In this document: positions 1 through 7,896 of the stretch, one piece after another | Layout: each line of letters starts with the position of its first letter | Numbering within the stretch: the first letter of the stretch is position 1 | Source: Chloroflexota bacterium | GTDB lineage: Bacteria; Chloroflexota; Dehalococcoidia; SAR202; UBA11138 | Assembly: GCA_022566975.1 (NCBI GenBank) | Contig: JADFHV010000008.1 | Coordinates: forward strand, 1 to 16,480 | Reading direction: 5' to 3' | Length of the DNA stretch: 16,480 bases | The notes under the pieces: model-generated | What the model was told of the DNA's origin: nothing | Database searches by the model: none | The model's input: only the letters and a program-made list of their open reading frames with translations | Translations under genes and position numbers: made by a program

Positions 1-170
1 TCCTCTTCCTCCGCCTCCACCTCGGTCCTGAAGTAGATCTCGTCTCCCCACGTGCTGCCCGACGCAGTTATCGGGAGGGCGTCCCACACCAGGTCCGCCG
101 TGCGGCTGGTGTGGAGTGTAGCTATCACGCTTACATCGCCCGCCGTTATCCTGATCTGTCGTCTCTCCAT
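1..170 (-). CDS. Cyclophilin-like fold protein (TM1367/AF0113-type), N-terminal 56 residues, cut by window edge
   Basis: The minus strand reads an open frame from ATG at 170 to the window edge, 56 codons plus two bases. It begins MERRQIRITAGDVSV and contains TWGDEIYF at residues 40-47. The 'RIRITAGDV...A.L...TA..VWDALPI....WGDEIYF' pattern is what I recall for the small cyclophilin-like beta-barrel family (about 120-130 residues, no proven enzymatic role). About half the protein is therefore present. The start is supported by GGAGG five bases upstream (revcomp of about 176-180). The gene is divergent from the Ldh_2 dehydrogenase and shares a 120-base control region with it. The length is far too short to judge completeness. 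The family call rests on motif memory, not a search. Confidence 0.72.
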   Translation of the reverse strand, partial: MERRQIRITAGDVSVIATLHTSRTADLVWDALPITASGSTWGDEIYFRTEVEAEEE

Positions 171-207
171 CGCCGCCTCCGATCTACGTGGTGGTAGAGT
201 CGTGGAG

Positions 208-236
208 ATTATGAGATAGCCACGCCCTTGACACAA
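208..236 (-). promoter_or_regulatory. Candidate sigma70-like promoter of the cyclophilin-like gene
   Basis: On the minus strand, TTGTGT (231-236) and CATAAT (208-213, five of six matches to TATAAT) are separated by exactly 17 bases. Transcription would start near 200, about 30 bases before the ATG at 170. The -35 box sits inside the dyad described at 217-253, so a protein bound there would cover it. This is inferred from consensus matching only. Confidence 0.4.
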
Positions 237-253
237 GGGCGCGCTCGTGGCTA
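217..253. promoter_or_regulatory. Compound dyad (probable operator or 5'-UTR hairpin) in the divergent promoter region
   Basis: Two nested perfect inverted repeats are visible. The outer one is TAGCCAC (217-223) with GTGGCTA (247-253). The inner one is GCCCTTG (224-230) with CAAGGGC (234-240) around a three-base centre ACA. The top strand at 228-233 is TTGACA, a perfect -35 hexamer, centred in the inner dyad. The bottom-strand candidate -35 of the opposite gene overlaps it at 231-236. The top-strand -10 is poor (TAAGTA at 252-257), so the rightward promoter would need an activator or lie elsewhere. The element could be a repressor site controlling both directions or an RNA stem upstream of the dehydrogenase gene. 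Confidence 0.45.
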
Positions 254-290
254 AGTAGACCCCGACACGCGAGAAACTCAGGAGGAAGCC

Positions 291-1349
291 ATGCCCACGG
301 TCCCCGCCGACAAGCTTCAGAGCATCGCCGCCGGGCTGCTGCGGGGCGCGGGCGCGTCGGAAGAGGAGGCAGCCACCGTCTCAAGGCACTCCGTCGGCGC
401 AAACCTGGCCGGACACGACTCACACGGGATCATCCAGATCCCGACGTACATAGGCCGCATCAAGCGCGGTCACATCGTTCCGGGCGCGCCCTTCGAGGTC
501 GTGACCGAGTCTCCGACGACGACCGTGATCGACGGGCACTGGGGATTCGGCTATGTCGTCTCCGAGAGAGCGATGGAGATGACCATAGAGAAGGCCAGGA
601 AGAGCGGTGTCGCCGCCACCACCGTGTTCAGGCAGAGCCATGTAGGGCGAGTCGCGGACTACCCGATCATGGCCGCGGCGCAGGGCATGATAGGTCTCAT
701 GACCGCCGACTCCGGGAGGGCCGCCAAATCGGTAGTCCCCTTCGGAGGCCGGGAGCCGCGCCTGGGCACGAACCCAATCTGCATCGCCATCCCAAGTGAC
801 CTGGAAGGGCCGCTCTTCGTGGACATGGCCACCAGCGCGGTGGCGGGAGGGAAGGTGGCCCTCGCCGTGGCCAGAGGCACGTCGATACCCGAGGGCTGGA
901 TAGTCGACAAGGACGGGAACCCGACGACCGACCCCACGGCGCTGGCCAAAGGAGGGGCGTCGCTGCCTCTAGGCGGGCCGGAGGGCCACAAGGGTTACGG
1001 CCTGTCGGTCATGGTGGAGATACTGTCGGGGCTCCTCACCGGACTGGGATTCGGCCACGATCCATCCTCGCGGCACAACGACGGCTGCTTCCTGGCCGTC
1101 TTCAACGTGGAGGCCTTCCGACCGCTGGCGGACTTCAAGCGCGAAGTAGCCGAGCTCGCCGGGTACCTCACGAGCTCCCCGCCGGCAGCGGGATTCGACC
1201 GCGTCTACTACCCTGGCGAGCCCGAGCACCTGCGGACCCAAGAGCTCCTCAAGGAAGGGATTTTCGTCGAGGACGCGACCTGGGCGCGGCTCAGGGAGCT
1301 CGCCGTGGAGTACGGGCTGGAGGACGAGCTGGAGATGGGCAACATCTAG
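291..1349 (+). CDS. Ldh_2 family malate/L-lactate/ureidoglycolate-type dehydrogenase (NAD(P)-dependent)
   Basis: A cytoplasmic 352-residue oxidoreductase of the type II malate/L-lactate dehydrogenase family, which reduces or oxidises 2-hydroxy/2-keto acids with NAD(P). The family includes ComC, YlbC/AllD and DpkA, so the substrate cannot be assigned. Landmarks are GHDSHGI at 41-47 (conserved active-site His45), QSHVGR at 115-120, the G-T-N-P segment at 159-162, the FVDMATS strand at 177-182 and GGPEGHKGYGL at 228-238 with Lys234. Length matches the family norm of 330-360. The ATG has AGGAGG seven bases upstream. The gene is convergent with the GH15 gene, leaving only 24 bases between stop codons (1350-1373). 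That gap holds no hairpin but carries GCGCCCCTACG, an 11-mer repeated in inverse after the EVE gene. Confidence 0.9.
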   Translation: MPTVPADKLQSIAAGLLRGAGASEEEAATVSRHSVGANLAGHDSHGIIQIPTYIGRIKRGHIVPGAPFEVVTESPTTTVIDGHWGFGYVVSERAMEMTIEKARKSGVAATTVFRQSHVGRVADYPIMAAAQGMIGLMTADSGRAAKSVVPFGGREPRLGTNPICIAIPSDLEGPLFVDMATSAVAGGKVALAVARGTSIPEGWIVDKDGNPTTDPTALAKGGASLPLGGPEGHKGYGLSVMVEILSGLLTGLGFGHDPSSRHNDGCFLAVFNVEAFRPLADFKREVAELAGYLTSSPPAAGFDRVYYPGEPEHLRTQELLKEGIFVEDATWARLRELAVEYGLEDELEMGNI

Positions 1350-1373
1350 CGCCCCTACGATACCCAGCCGATG

Positions 1374-3203
1374 TCAAGGCCTGGCGGAGGCCCCCTTGGA
1401 GCTCAGCGCCCGGTCGAGGTTGAAGGCCGCGCTTATGAGCGCCAGGTGGGTGAAGGCCTGTGGGAAGTTGCCGAGAGCCTCGCCGCTCGGCCCGGTCTCC
1501 TCTCCATAGAGCCCCAGGTGGTTGCCATAGCCCAGCATCTGCTCGAACATGAGCCGCGCCTCCTGTGTCCGGCCCGCGCGAGTCAGGGCCTCGATGAGCC
1601 AGAACGTGCACACGTTGAAGGTCCCCTCGGACCCTGCCAGCCCGTCGGGCGAACGCTCGAGGTTGTACCTGTAAACCAGACTGTTGGACACCAGCCCGCC
1701 CGACTCCGGCGAGCGGTTCAAAACATCCAGCGTGCTCAGCATTCGAGGGTCCGTGGGTGATATGAAAAACACGAGTGGCATCATCAGATTGGCGGCGTCC
1801 AGCGTATCGCCTCCATAATACTGGACGAAGGCCTGGCGGTCCTCGTTCCAGCCCTTGGTCATGATCTCCTTGAATATCAGGTCCCTGCTCTTGAGCCAGC
1901 GATCGCGGTCCGCCGGAAACGAGCGCTTCTCGGCCAGTCTCAGCCCTCGGTCCACCGCGACCCAGGACATCAGCTTGGAGTAGACGAAGTGCCTCCGCCC
2001 GCCGCGGACCTCCCAAACTCCCTCGTCCTCTCTATGCCAGTTGTCACAGACCCAGTCCACCAGCCGCGCCAGCTGCGTCCACAGCTTGTAGGAGATGGGG
2101 CTCCCATACTTGTTGTAGAGGTACACCGAGTCCATGAGCTCGCCGTATATGTCCAGCTGCAGCTGATCGTAGGCGCCATTGCCGACGCGCACCGGGCGCG
2201 AGCCACGGTAGCCTGAAAGGTGATCCAGACTCTCTTCGGTCAAGTCGTGACGTCCGTCTATGCCATACATGATCTGAAGGGTCCCGTCGTCGGTCTCGCT
2301 GCAACGCTTCTCCAGCCAGCCCATGAACTGCGCGGCCTCGTCGTTAAATCCAATGCGCATGAGGGCATAGAGAGTGAACGCCGCGTCCCGGATCCAGGTG
2401 TAGCGGTAGTCCCAGTTGCGCTCTCCCCCAAGCTCCTCCGGCAGGCTGCACGTGGGCGAGGCGACGATGGCACCGGTGGGCTCAAAGGCCATTAGCTTCA
2501 GAGCCAGAGCGGACCGGTACACTACCTCGCGCCAGCGGCCGGTGTAGGTGCACCCGGACAGCCAGTTCTGCCAGTAGTCCACCGTCATCTGGAACAGCGT
2601 CTCAGCCTCAGCCTCCGTGGGAGCTGTGTCCGCACTCGTACCCGGCTCGACCTCATCGAACTCGAACACAACGGTCTGCCCCTCGCTTAGCGTAAAAACC
2701 GATGTGACACCGGGGCCGTGAGCGTTCAGCGGGACGGTGGACCTCAGTACCATGCTCAGTCCGGGTGAGCGGAAAAAGGCGGTGTGTGTGCCAATCTCGG
2801 TCTCGTGGTCGGCACGCGCGTAGTCGAACGCGGGACGGCACTCCATCCGGAACTCCACCGTGCCCCTTATCGCCTTCACGATCCGTACGAGCTGATGGTG
2901 GCCGTGCCCCGGTGCCCGACCGACCGGCATGAAGTCGGTAATCTCGCCCGTCCCTTCGGTGCCGAGGAAACGGGTGACCAGGACATTGGTATCGGGCCAG
3001 TAAAACTGCTTGGAGACAGTCCCGTCTACGGTCGGGGCTATCCCGAAGCTTCCGCCCTTTTCGTCATCGAGGATCGAAGCGAAAACGCTCGGGGAGTCGA
3101 AGTGCGGGAAGCAGAACCAGTCGATGGACCCGTTCATGCCCACGAGCGCCGCCGTATGCATGTTCCCGATCAGCCCGTGGTCCTCTATAGGTTGGTATGC
3201 CAT
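1374..3203 (-). CDS. Glycoside hydrolase family 15 protein (glucoamylase/trehalase-like)
   Basis: A 609-residue GH15 enzyme predicted to cleave alpha-glucosidic bonds (starch/dextrin ends or trehalose) by inversion. Residues 1-220 form the N-terminal beta-sandwich, opening [20 protein letters not shown] with the family hallmark [19 protein letters not shown]. Residues about 225-600 are the alpha/alpha-barrel, with [16 protein letters not shown] at 261-276. Probable general acid Glu398 lies in EGVWEVRGG and probable general base Glu526 in [11 protein letters not shown]. No signal peptide is evident, so it is probably cytoplasmic. I start at ATG 3203 because the homology pattern begins there and GGAGGA lies 12 bases upstream. 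A 66-residue in-frame extension from 3401 is Arg/Pro-rich, overlaps the divergent MFS start and is rejected. Substrate (glucan versus trehalose) is not decidable here. Confidence 0.92.
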   Translation of the reverse strand: MAYQPIEDHGLIGNMHTAALVGMNGSIDWFCFPHFDSPSVFASILDDEKGGSFGIAPTVDGTVSKQFYWPDTNVLVTRFLGTEGTGEITDFMPVGRAPGHGHHQLVRIVKAIRGTVEFRMECRPAFDYARADHETEIGTHTAFFRSPGLSMVLRSTVPLNAHGPGVTSVFTLSEGQTVVFEFDEVEPGTSADTAPTEAEAETLFQMTVDYWQNWLSGCTYTGRWREVVYRSALALKLMAFEPTGAIVASPTCSLPEELGGERNWDYRYTWIRDAAFTLYALMRIGFNDEAAQFMGWLEKRCSETDDGTLQIMYGIDGRHDLTEESLDHLSGYRGSRPVRVGNGAYDQLQLDIYGELMDSVYLYNKYGSPISYKLWTQLARLVDWVCDNWHREDEGVWEVRGGRRHFVYSKLMSWVAVDRGLRLAEKRSFPADRDRWLKSRDLIFKEIMTKGWNEDRQAFVQYYGGDTLDAANLMMPLVFFISPTDPRMLSTLDVLNRSPESGGLVSNSLVYRYNLERSPDGLAGSEGTFNVCTFWLIEALTRAGRTQEARLMFEQMLGYGNHLGLYGEETGPSGEALGNFPQAFTHLALISAAFNLDRALSSKGASARP

Positions 3204-3346
3204 AGAGCCGTTCAGTCCTCCGTTAGACGCCTGCCTTAGCCATTCGCCAGTAGGACCACGGCCACGTTCATCGACACGTCGACCGAGTAAAACTAGAGTG
3301 GGCCGCAGGACGACTTCTGTCGACCAGTCAATAGGATACAACAGAT
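3204..3346. promoter_or_regulatory. Divergent control region between GH15 and MFS genes
   Basis: This 143-base spacer must hold the promoters of both genes. It contains a direct repeat GTCGACC at 3278-3284 and 3319-3325, 41 bases apart (about four helical turns), which would suit a cooperative regulator. GTCGAC is itself palindromic, so each copy is a possible half or full site. I see no convincing paired -35/-10 boxes in either direction and no terminator-like hairpin. Regulatory function is an inference from position and repeat spacing. Confidence 0.3.
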
Positions 3347-4639
3347 TTGGGAAACGACGGGGTGGAGCGGGGAGCCCCCAAGGGGACCGCACAGGCCCCA
3401 TCGGCCGGGCAGCGGTGGTCGCGACGGCTTCTGGTCCCCTTCGCCTCGTTGGAGAACCGCGACTTCCGGCTGCTCTGGTTCGGCCAGCTAGGACAGGCCT
3501 CGTCCATGTGGGCCGAGCAGGTTGCCCGGAGTTGGCTCACGTGGCAGCTTACGGGATCGGCCACGGCGCTGGGGCTGGTCAACCTCTTTCGCGCGGTCCC
3601 TCTCATCGCCCTGGGGATGCTGGGCGGCGTCGCCGCCGACCGCTTCGACAAGCGCAAGATACTGGTCGCCATCCAGCTATGGAGCCTGGCCATCTACATC
3701 GTCATGGCCGTGCTGATCCTGGGCGGCTGGATACGGCTATGGCACATCTATCTGACGGCCTTCCTGCTGGGCGGGGGCATGGCCATGAATCAGCCGGTCC
3801 GGACCTCGCTGATACCCCAGCTCCTGGAAGGAAGACTGCTCGTTAACGCCCTCTCCCTTAACTCCGTCGCCATCAACGTTACCCGCCTGATAGGCCCCGC
3901 CGCCATAGGCTTCCTCATCGCCATCGCAGGTGGCAACGTCGGCCCGGCATACGTAGTCTCGGCTGTCCTGTACACGCTGGTCCTGCTCAGCACTCTGATG
4001 ATCCGGATCCCGGCCCAGGCCGTCACGGAGCGGACCACCTCCATCATCGGAGACATGGCCGAAGGCTTCAGGTACATGCTCCTCGAGAACCGGACGGTGT
4101 TGGCCCTGGTGGTGATGGCGGCGGGCCCGTTGGCCTTCGCATTCAGCTACTTGACGTTGCTGCCCGTCTTCGTGACCGACGTCCTGGGTATGGGCTCCTC
4201 CGCCTTCGGGCTGATGCAGTCCGTAGCGGCCGTGGGTGCGCTCGTGGGAGGTCTGACCCTGGCCTCCAGGGGCGACATACCGAATAAGGGCAAGGTCATG
4301 CTGGCAACTGGGGTGACCTACGGGGCCGTCGTGATGGTCCTGGGCGGACTGCACGCGAGCCTTCTGGCTTTCGGTATCATGGTCCTGGCCGGCGCGTCTC
4401 AGACTATCTTCCGGGCAACCAACAACAGCACTCTTCTCCAGATCTCTCCCCCGCAACTGCGAGGCCGGGTGGTGGGGATAATGTCTATCGACGCCGGGAT
4501 ACAGTCGCTTGCCGCGGTCCTTGCCGGTGTCATGACGGACCTTTGGAGCGTCTCCGCGGCGCTGGTGATAATCGGCGCGATCTGCGTGGGGATCGTCAGC
4601 CTGACGTGGGTCTCGGCGCCCTCTGTGAGACGGCTCTAG
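3347..4639 (+). CDS. MFS transporter, MFS_3/EntS-like exporter family
   Basis: A 430-residue inner-membrane carrier with about 12 hydrophobic segments from residue 75 onward, preceded by a hydrophilic 30-residue N-terminus. The [20 protein letters not shown] stretch (36-55) and the motif-A loop [12 protein letters not shown] (93-104) between TM2 and TM3 are typical of the EntS/tetracycline-efflux-like MFS_3 group. [16 protein letters not shown] in the later half is also characteristic. Proton-driven efflux of a small molecule is the family role; the substrate is unknown. The longest start is TTG 3347, with AGGA about ten bases upstream. GTG at 3362 is an alternative, but I see no better ribosome-binding site for it. 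The gene is divergent from GH15 and convergent with the next MFS gene. Confidence 0.88.
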   Translation: MGNDGVERGAPKGTAQAPSAGQRWSRRLLVPFASLENRDFRLLWFGQLGQASSMWAEQVARSWLTWQLTGSATALGLVNLFRAVPLIALGMLGGVAADRFDKRKILVAIQLWSLAIYIVMAVLILGGWIRLWHIYLTAFLLGGGMAMNQPVRTSLIPQLLEGRLLVNALSLNSVAINVTRLIGPAAIGFLIAIAGGNVGPAYVVSAVLYTLVLLSTLMIRIPAQAVTERTTSIIGDMAEGFRYMLLENRTVLALVVMAAGPLAFAFSYLTLLPVFVTDVLGMGSSAFGLMQSVAAVGALVGGLTLASRGDIPNKGKVMLATGVTYGAVVMVLGGLHASLLAFGIMVLAGASQTIFRATNNSTLLQISPPQLRGRVVGIMSIDAGIQSLAAVLAGVMTDLWSVSAALVIIGAICVGIVSLTWVSAPSVRRL

Positions 4640-4695
4640 GCGGCTAGTCTTCTGTCACGCCGCTATGATACGTCGGGCTTTCCCCCCCATCTCAA

Positions 4696-4752
4696 TCTTC
4701 CCCCTCAAGGGGGAAGAGGTATTATCCTCTCCTCCGGCTCCGCGGGGGAGAG
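4696..4752. terminator. Paired hairpins between convergent MFS genes (bidirectional terminator or dispersed repeat)
   Basis: The 185-base gap 4640-4824 contains two strong stems. The first is TCTTCCCCC (4696-4704) with GGGGGAAGA (4709-4717) around loop TCAA, nine perfect pairs. The second is CTCTCCTCCG (4727-4736) with CGGGGGAGAG (4743-4752), ten pairs including one G-U, loop GCTCCG. Neither is followed by a long T run, so intrinsic termination is plausible but not textbook. The C-rich run and the 'CTTCCCCCTCAAGGGGGAAG' form resemble repetitive intergenic elements I recall from several phyla. Confidence 0.5.
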
Positions 4753-4824
4753 TTAGAGAGGGGGTCTGAGGTTGCCCTCGAGGTCCGCATATCAGATGTG
4801 ATGGAGCATTGGCGCGCTGCTGCT

Positions 4825-6993
4825 CTACGCGCCGCGAGACTCGCCTGTCTCATGCGGCTCGTCGCTGAAGCCCTCCGTTTCAAGCTCGTCTGCCCCGGAC
4901 TCGCTGCTCTGGCCCGCTCCCTGCTCCTCATCATCCCCCGTGGCTGTTGGAGATAACCTGGAGAGCTGCGCCGACAGGGCCTGCCTGACCGCGGACAGTG
5001 CTTCGGGCCCAATGGCCCTGGCGGCCTCGAGGGCGCCCAGTGCCGCCTGGCTGGCAGCCGTCTCCTCGGACAACCCAAGCTCGCGCGCGGCAGCCCTTGC
5101 CCCTTCGACGGCGTCGGTCGCGGTCCTGGCAACGGCGGCCTTGGCCTCGCTTGCACCCTGTATCGCGCCGGACACCGCGCTGCGCAGCGTGCCCCACGGG
5201 TTGGTCGCACCCCTGGCCAGCGTGGTCCATGCGCCCTGGACGGCGCCCCTGGCCAGGTCACCGACCTCTCCCGGCATGATGTCGGCGGCGTTCATGGCGC
5301 CCCTGGTGGCATGCCGGGCGATGTCTGCTCCCTGCCCGCCCAGGTCGCCGGTGCGCTCCAGCACCTCAGACACGGCGCCGCTCACGCGGCTCGCCACGTC
5401 GCGGGCTGCGATGCTCCCGGTGGCGGCGGCCGCCACGGCCATTCGCGTCGAAGACGCCATCTGAAATGCGGTGACTCCCACGGCCACGTCCATCCCGGGC
5501 ACGTTCCTGATGTAGCTGTACGGGAACTGGGCCACGTAGCGCAGCCCGGGAACCGCGCCGAGCACCCGAGAGACCTCCTGCGACTGAGCTCGGAGCTCTT
5601 CCAGCACCTCCTCCTGCTCCGCCCCACCCTCCTCGTGAACTCCCCGCAGGGTGTTCAGCGCGATCAAGCCTACGATGAAGGCCATTGCGAACAGGAAGTC
5701 GAACCCCGTCAGCGATATGGCCGGAAAGTCGAAGCCGCCGTTTGGCGCGGTCCAGCCGAAACTGATGCTCAACTCGCGCACGCTGAAGTAGTCGGCGAAC
5801 TTGCCTCCCACCAGCGGGCCCAGGCCTGCTCCCAGACTTGTCGCTAGCGAGGCGCCGGCCAGGTACGCGGTAGCCTGTCCCTGGGGCGCGAGCTTCATGC
5901 CGATGGTGCCCGTGGTCAGGGTGACGCCCGCCGTCGCGATGCCCGCGAAGATGTGGAGGACTACTAGAAGGGGTATCGTCAGAAAATACCGCTCCGGCAT
6001 GGTCGTAAAGGCCCAGCCAAGGATTACCAGCACGTAGAGAGAGGTGCTGAGGGAGAGGATGACCTTGCTGCCATACTGGTCCACCAGCGGGCCCCAGACG
6101 CGCAGGAACAGGACGTTGAACACCTGGCTCAGCACGGTAAGGGAGATCACCGCCGACAAAGGCATCCCCAACCGCTGAAGCATGTAGACGGCGAAGAAGG
6201 GTATGGCCAGGTTGGCCGTGAATCCGCGCAGGAAGAGGAACCCCATTAGCTGCCTGAAGTTCCTGTCGCGCAGCGGCGTGGCAATAGTCTCGACCAGCGA
6301 TGGCTGCCCCCCAGGGGTCGGCTGCATCAACGGCTCGGGCATAAGCGACATGAACAGGGGTCCGGCCATGCCCAGGAAGACGGCGCCGAACAGAAGCGCC
6401 ATGGTATAGCCGTAGATCTCGTCCCCGGCGGAGGCCGAGCCCTTCCAGTAGTCTACGAAGAGGGCCGCGCCGAGCCCGAAGACGACCGCGGCGACGGTGC
6501 CAAAGGTGAGCTGCCGGGAGAAGAAGCGTCCGAGGATGTTCTGCGGTACCAGGTCGCGCACCCATCCGTTCCAGCTGCACGTCGTGATCGCGGTAATCAT
6601 TCCGCGGACGCCCATGAGACCAAGCAGAACGGCGATAGCGCCGCCACTGGGGACGTCCAGAAACAGCGGAATGAGCGCTATCGGGAACCACAGGGCCTGC
6701 GCCAGCAGAAAGGTGCCAGCCGCCAGGATCTTCCGGCGCTTGAGCTTCTCCACCAGCAGGATGCTGGGGATCTGGAGCGGCTGCATGATGAAGGGGACGG
6801 ACGCCAGGATGCCGATCTGGAAGTTGTTGGCGCCCATGGCCAGGGCGTAGGCCGCCAGGAAGCCGCTACCCGCAATGCTGCCGAAACCGATCGACACCGT
6901 CCCCTGCATCGTCATCAGGCGGAGGCCACGGCTGACCTCCTGGTCCGACAGCGTCGCCTTGGGCCGAAACCACTGGGCAGGATTCAGAAACAT
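4825..6993 (-). CDS. MFS transporter with long Ala-rich C-terminal extension
   Basis: A 722-residue membrane protein. Residues about 30-450 contain roughly 12 hydrophobic helices and MFS features: motif-A-like VEKLKRRKIL (81-90) after TM2, and RVWGPLVDQYGSKVIL (298-313) at the start of the second half. The closest sense I have is an uncharacterised MFS_1 carrier that retains a long periplasm/cytosol-exposed GFDFPAISLTG loop. Residues about 452-722 are a hydrophilic tail: a charged helix (EEVLEELRAQ), then about 200 residues rich in Ala, Gly, Val, Arg with amphipathic spacing, ending in an acidic region (DDEEQGAGQSSESG). Ordinary MFS proteins end near 400-450, so the tail is unusual. I start at ATG 6993, where typical sequence begins; the 50-residue extension to 7143 overlaps the divergent repeats. 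Substrate is unknown. Confidence 0.85.
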   Translation of the reverse strand: MFLNPAQWFRPKATLSDQEVSRGLRLMTMQGTVSIGFGSIAGSGFLAAYALAMGANNFQIGILASVPFIMQPLQIPSILLVEKLKRRKILAAGTFLLAQALWFPIALIPLFLDVPSGGAIAVLLGLMGVRGMITAITTCSWNGWVRDLVPQNILGRFFSRQLTFGTVAAVVFGLGAALFVDYWKGSASAGDEIYGYTMALLFGAVFLGMAGPLFMSLMPEPLMQPTPGGQPSLVETIATPLRDRNFRQLMGFLFLRGFTANLAIPFFAVYMLQRLGMPLSAVISLTVLSQVFNVLFLRVWGPLVDQYGSKVILSLSTSLYVLVILGWAFTTMPERYFLTIPLLVVLHIFAGIATAGVTLTTGTIGMKLAPQGQATAYLAGASLATSLGAGLGPLVGGKFADYFSVRELSISFGWTAPNGGFDFPAISLTGFDFLFAMAFIVGLIALNTLRGVHEEGGAEQEEVLEELRAQSQEVSRVLGAVPGLRYVAQFPYSYIRNVPGMDVAVGVTAFQMASSTRMAVAAAATGSIAARDVASRVSGAVSEVLERTGDLGGQGADIARHATRGAMNAADIMPGEVGDLARGAVQGAWTTLARGATNPWGTLRSAVSGAIQGASEAKAAVARTATDAVEGARAAARELGLSEETAASQAALGALEAARAIGPEALSAVRQALSAQLSRLSPTATGDDEEQGAGQSSESGADELETEGFSDEPHETGESRGA

Positions 6994-7037
6994 TGTGCCT
7001 GCGCGCCCTATTACCCGTCTACATGGCGAATCAACGA

Positions 7038-7119
7038 TGCCATTCCTAGAATACCACTTCGGAATTCTCGCCCGCTTGCTGGACACAGGTACCATTTTCC
7101 AGCAAGAATGGCAGGCGAG
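7038..7119. promoter_or_regulatory. Nested, mutually exclusive inverted repeats in the MFS/EVE divergent gap
   Basis: Three perfect inverted repeats share one stretch: TTGCTGGA (7076-7083) with TCCAGCAA (7098-7105), TGCCATTC (7038-7045) with GAATGGCA (7106-7113), and CTCGCC (7067-7072) with GGCGAG (7114-7119). The second and third pairings cross each other, so they cannot both form as a simple hairpin. A candidate -35 TTGACT (7120-7125) for the EVE gene directly abuts the right end. The element could be an operator or a structured leader. The 172-base gap 6994-7165 contains nothing else I recognise. Confidence 0.4.
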
Positions 7120-7165
7120 TTGACTCTGGTTCCTGCAGATCAAGTTCTAAGTCGAGGAAACAACG

Positions 7166-7642
7166 ATGCCCGAACGGAGCTACTGGCTAGTCAAGTCCGA
7201 GCCTGGGGCCTACTCCTGGGCCGACCTCGTGAGCGAGGAGGACCAGACTGCGGAGTGGGACGGGGTCCGCAACTACCAGGCGCGGAACATCCTACGCGAC
7301 CAGATGAAGGTCGGCGACGGCGTGCTCTTCTACCACTCCAACGTCAAGCCGATGGCCGTCGTCGGCACCGCTGTCGTCGTACGCGAGGGCTACCCGGACG
7401 ACACGGCGTGGGACCCGGACTCGGAGCATCCGGACCCCAAGAGCACGCCGGACAAGCCCATCTGGTACATGGTGGACATCAAGGCCGAGACCGAGCTGGC
7501 GCGGCAGGTGCCTCTGGAGGAGATCAAGTCGACCCCCGGCCTAGAGAACATGGTCCTGGTCAATCGCTCGCGCCTGTCGGTGCAGCCCGTGAAGGCCGAG
7601 GAGTTCCGCATCATCGTCGACCTCGGGATGACCGAGGCGTAG
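7166..7642 (+). CDS. EVE domain-containing protein (THYN1/YdfB-like, DUF55)
   Basis: A 158-residue stand-alone EVE domain. The EVE fold is related to PUA and YTH domains; members bind modified bases in DNA or RNA, and some fused forms belong to modification-dependent restriction. Signature segments are YWLVKSEP at 6-13, WDGVRNYQARN at 31-41, VGDGVLFYHSN at 49-59, PIWYMVDIK at 98-106 and SRLSVQPV at 135-142. These include the aromatic and polar residues that line the base pocket in this family. The length is that of a complete single-domain member, with no nuclease fused. ATG 7166 is preceded by GAGGA about seven bases upstream. It is divergent from the tailed MFS gene and convergent with leuB, so it is probably monocistronic. 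Confidence 0.93.
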   Translation: MPERSYWLVKSEPGAYSWADLVSEEDQTAEWDGVRNYQARNILRDQMKVGDGVLFYHSNVKPMAVVGTAVVVREGYPDDTAWDPDSEHPDPKSTPDKPIWYMVDIKAETELARQVPLEEIKSTPGLENMVLVNRSRLSVQPVKAEEFRIIVDLGMTEA

Positions 7643-7657
7643 AGGCGAAGGCATTTA

Positions 7658-7683
7658 CGTAGGGGCGCTCGGCCGTGCGCCCC
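7658..7683. repeat. GTAGGGGCGC-type hairpin after the EVE gene
   Basis: GGGGCGC (7662-7668) pairs perfectly with GCGCCCC (7677-7683) over an eight-base loop. It lies 19 bases past the EVE stop, so it may terminate that transcript, although no T run follows. The left arm with its flank, CGTAGGGGCGC (7658-7668), is the exact reverse complement of 1349-1359 just after the dehydrogenase gene. That supports a short dispersed repeat. Confidence 0.45.
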
Positions 7684-7721
7684 GTTGCCGACATGGGTCC
7701 GGTCGCCTTAGGGTAGACCCT

Positions 7722-7754
7722 AACCTCGGACTTAAGTCCGGGGTTTCATACCCC
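7722..7754. repeat. Perfect 14-base palindrome overlapping a competing hairpin
   Basis: CGGACTTAAGTCCG (7727-7740) is a perfect palindrome. With flanks it extends to 7722-7745 (one G-T wobble). The overlapping segment GGGGT (7740-7744) can instead pair with ACCCC (7750-7754) over a five-base loop. The two structures exclude one another in RNA. It lies in the 254-base gap 7643-7896 between the 3' ends of the EVE gene and leuB, where no gene is supported. Confidence 0.4.
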
Positions 7755-7794
7755 CTCGATGAGGTCGCACCGCACACCCGACAGAAGCTGTCAC

Positions 7795-7889
7795 GGCTCC
7801 ACAAGCTCCCCGAGGGGTCGGAGCCCGACAAATCCTTGTAAGAGTCGGACACCACGAACGGAATGGTTCTGTTCGTCGTGAGCCTGTCC
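7795..7889. terminator. Stem-loops downstream of leuB (candidate terminator region)
   Basis: Two more stems are visible. GGCTCC (7795-7800) pairs with GGAGCC (7820-7825), enclosing CCC/GGG around CGAG. ACGAAC (7854-7859) pairs with GTTCGT (7871-7876), extended after an asymmetric internal loop by GGACA (7847-7851) with TGTCC (7885-7889). The latter begins seven bases past the leuB stop in the leuB direction. No clear T run follows, so the assignment as terminator is tentative. Confidence 0.35.
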
Positions 7890-7896
7890 AACCACG

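Noticed and set aside
5366..6691. Second minus-strand frame of 441 codons overlapping the tailed MFS gene
   Set aside because: Same-strand shadow frame, Arg/Gly/His-rich and without hydrophobic segments. The MFS frame has clear transmembrane helices and family motifs.
7655..7891. 78-codon minus-strand frame in the EVE-leuB gap
   Set aside because: It reads through four hairpins and a palindromic repeat. The composition is that of a translated repeat and no credible ribosome-binding site is seen.
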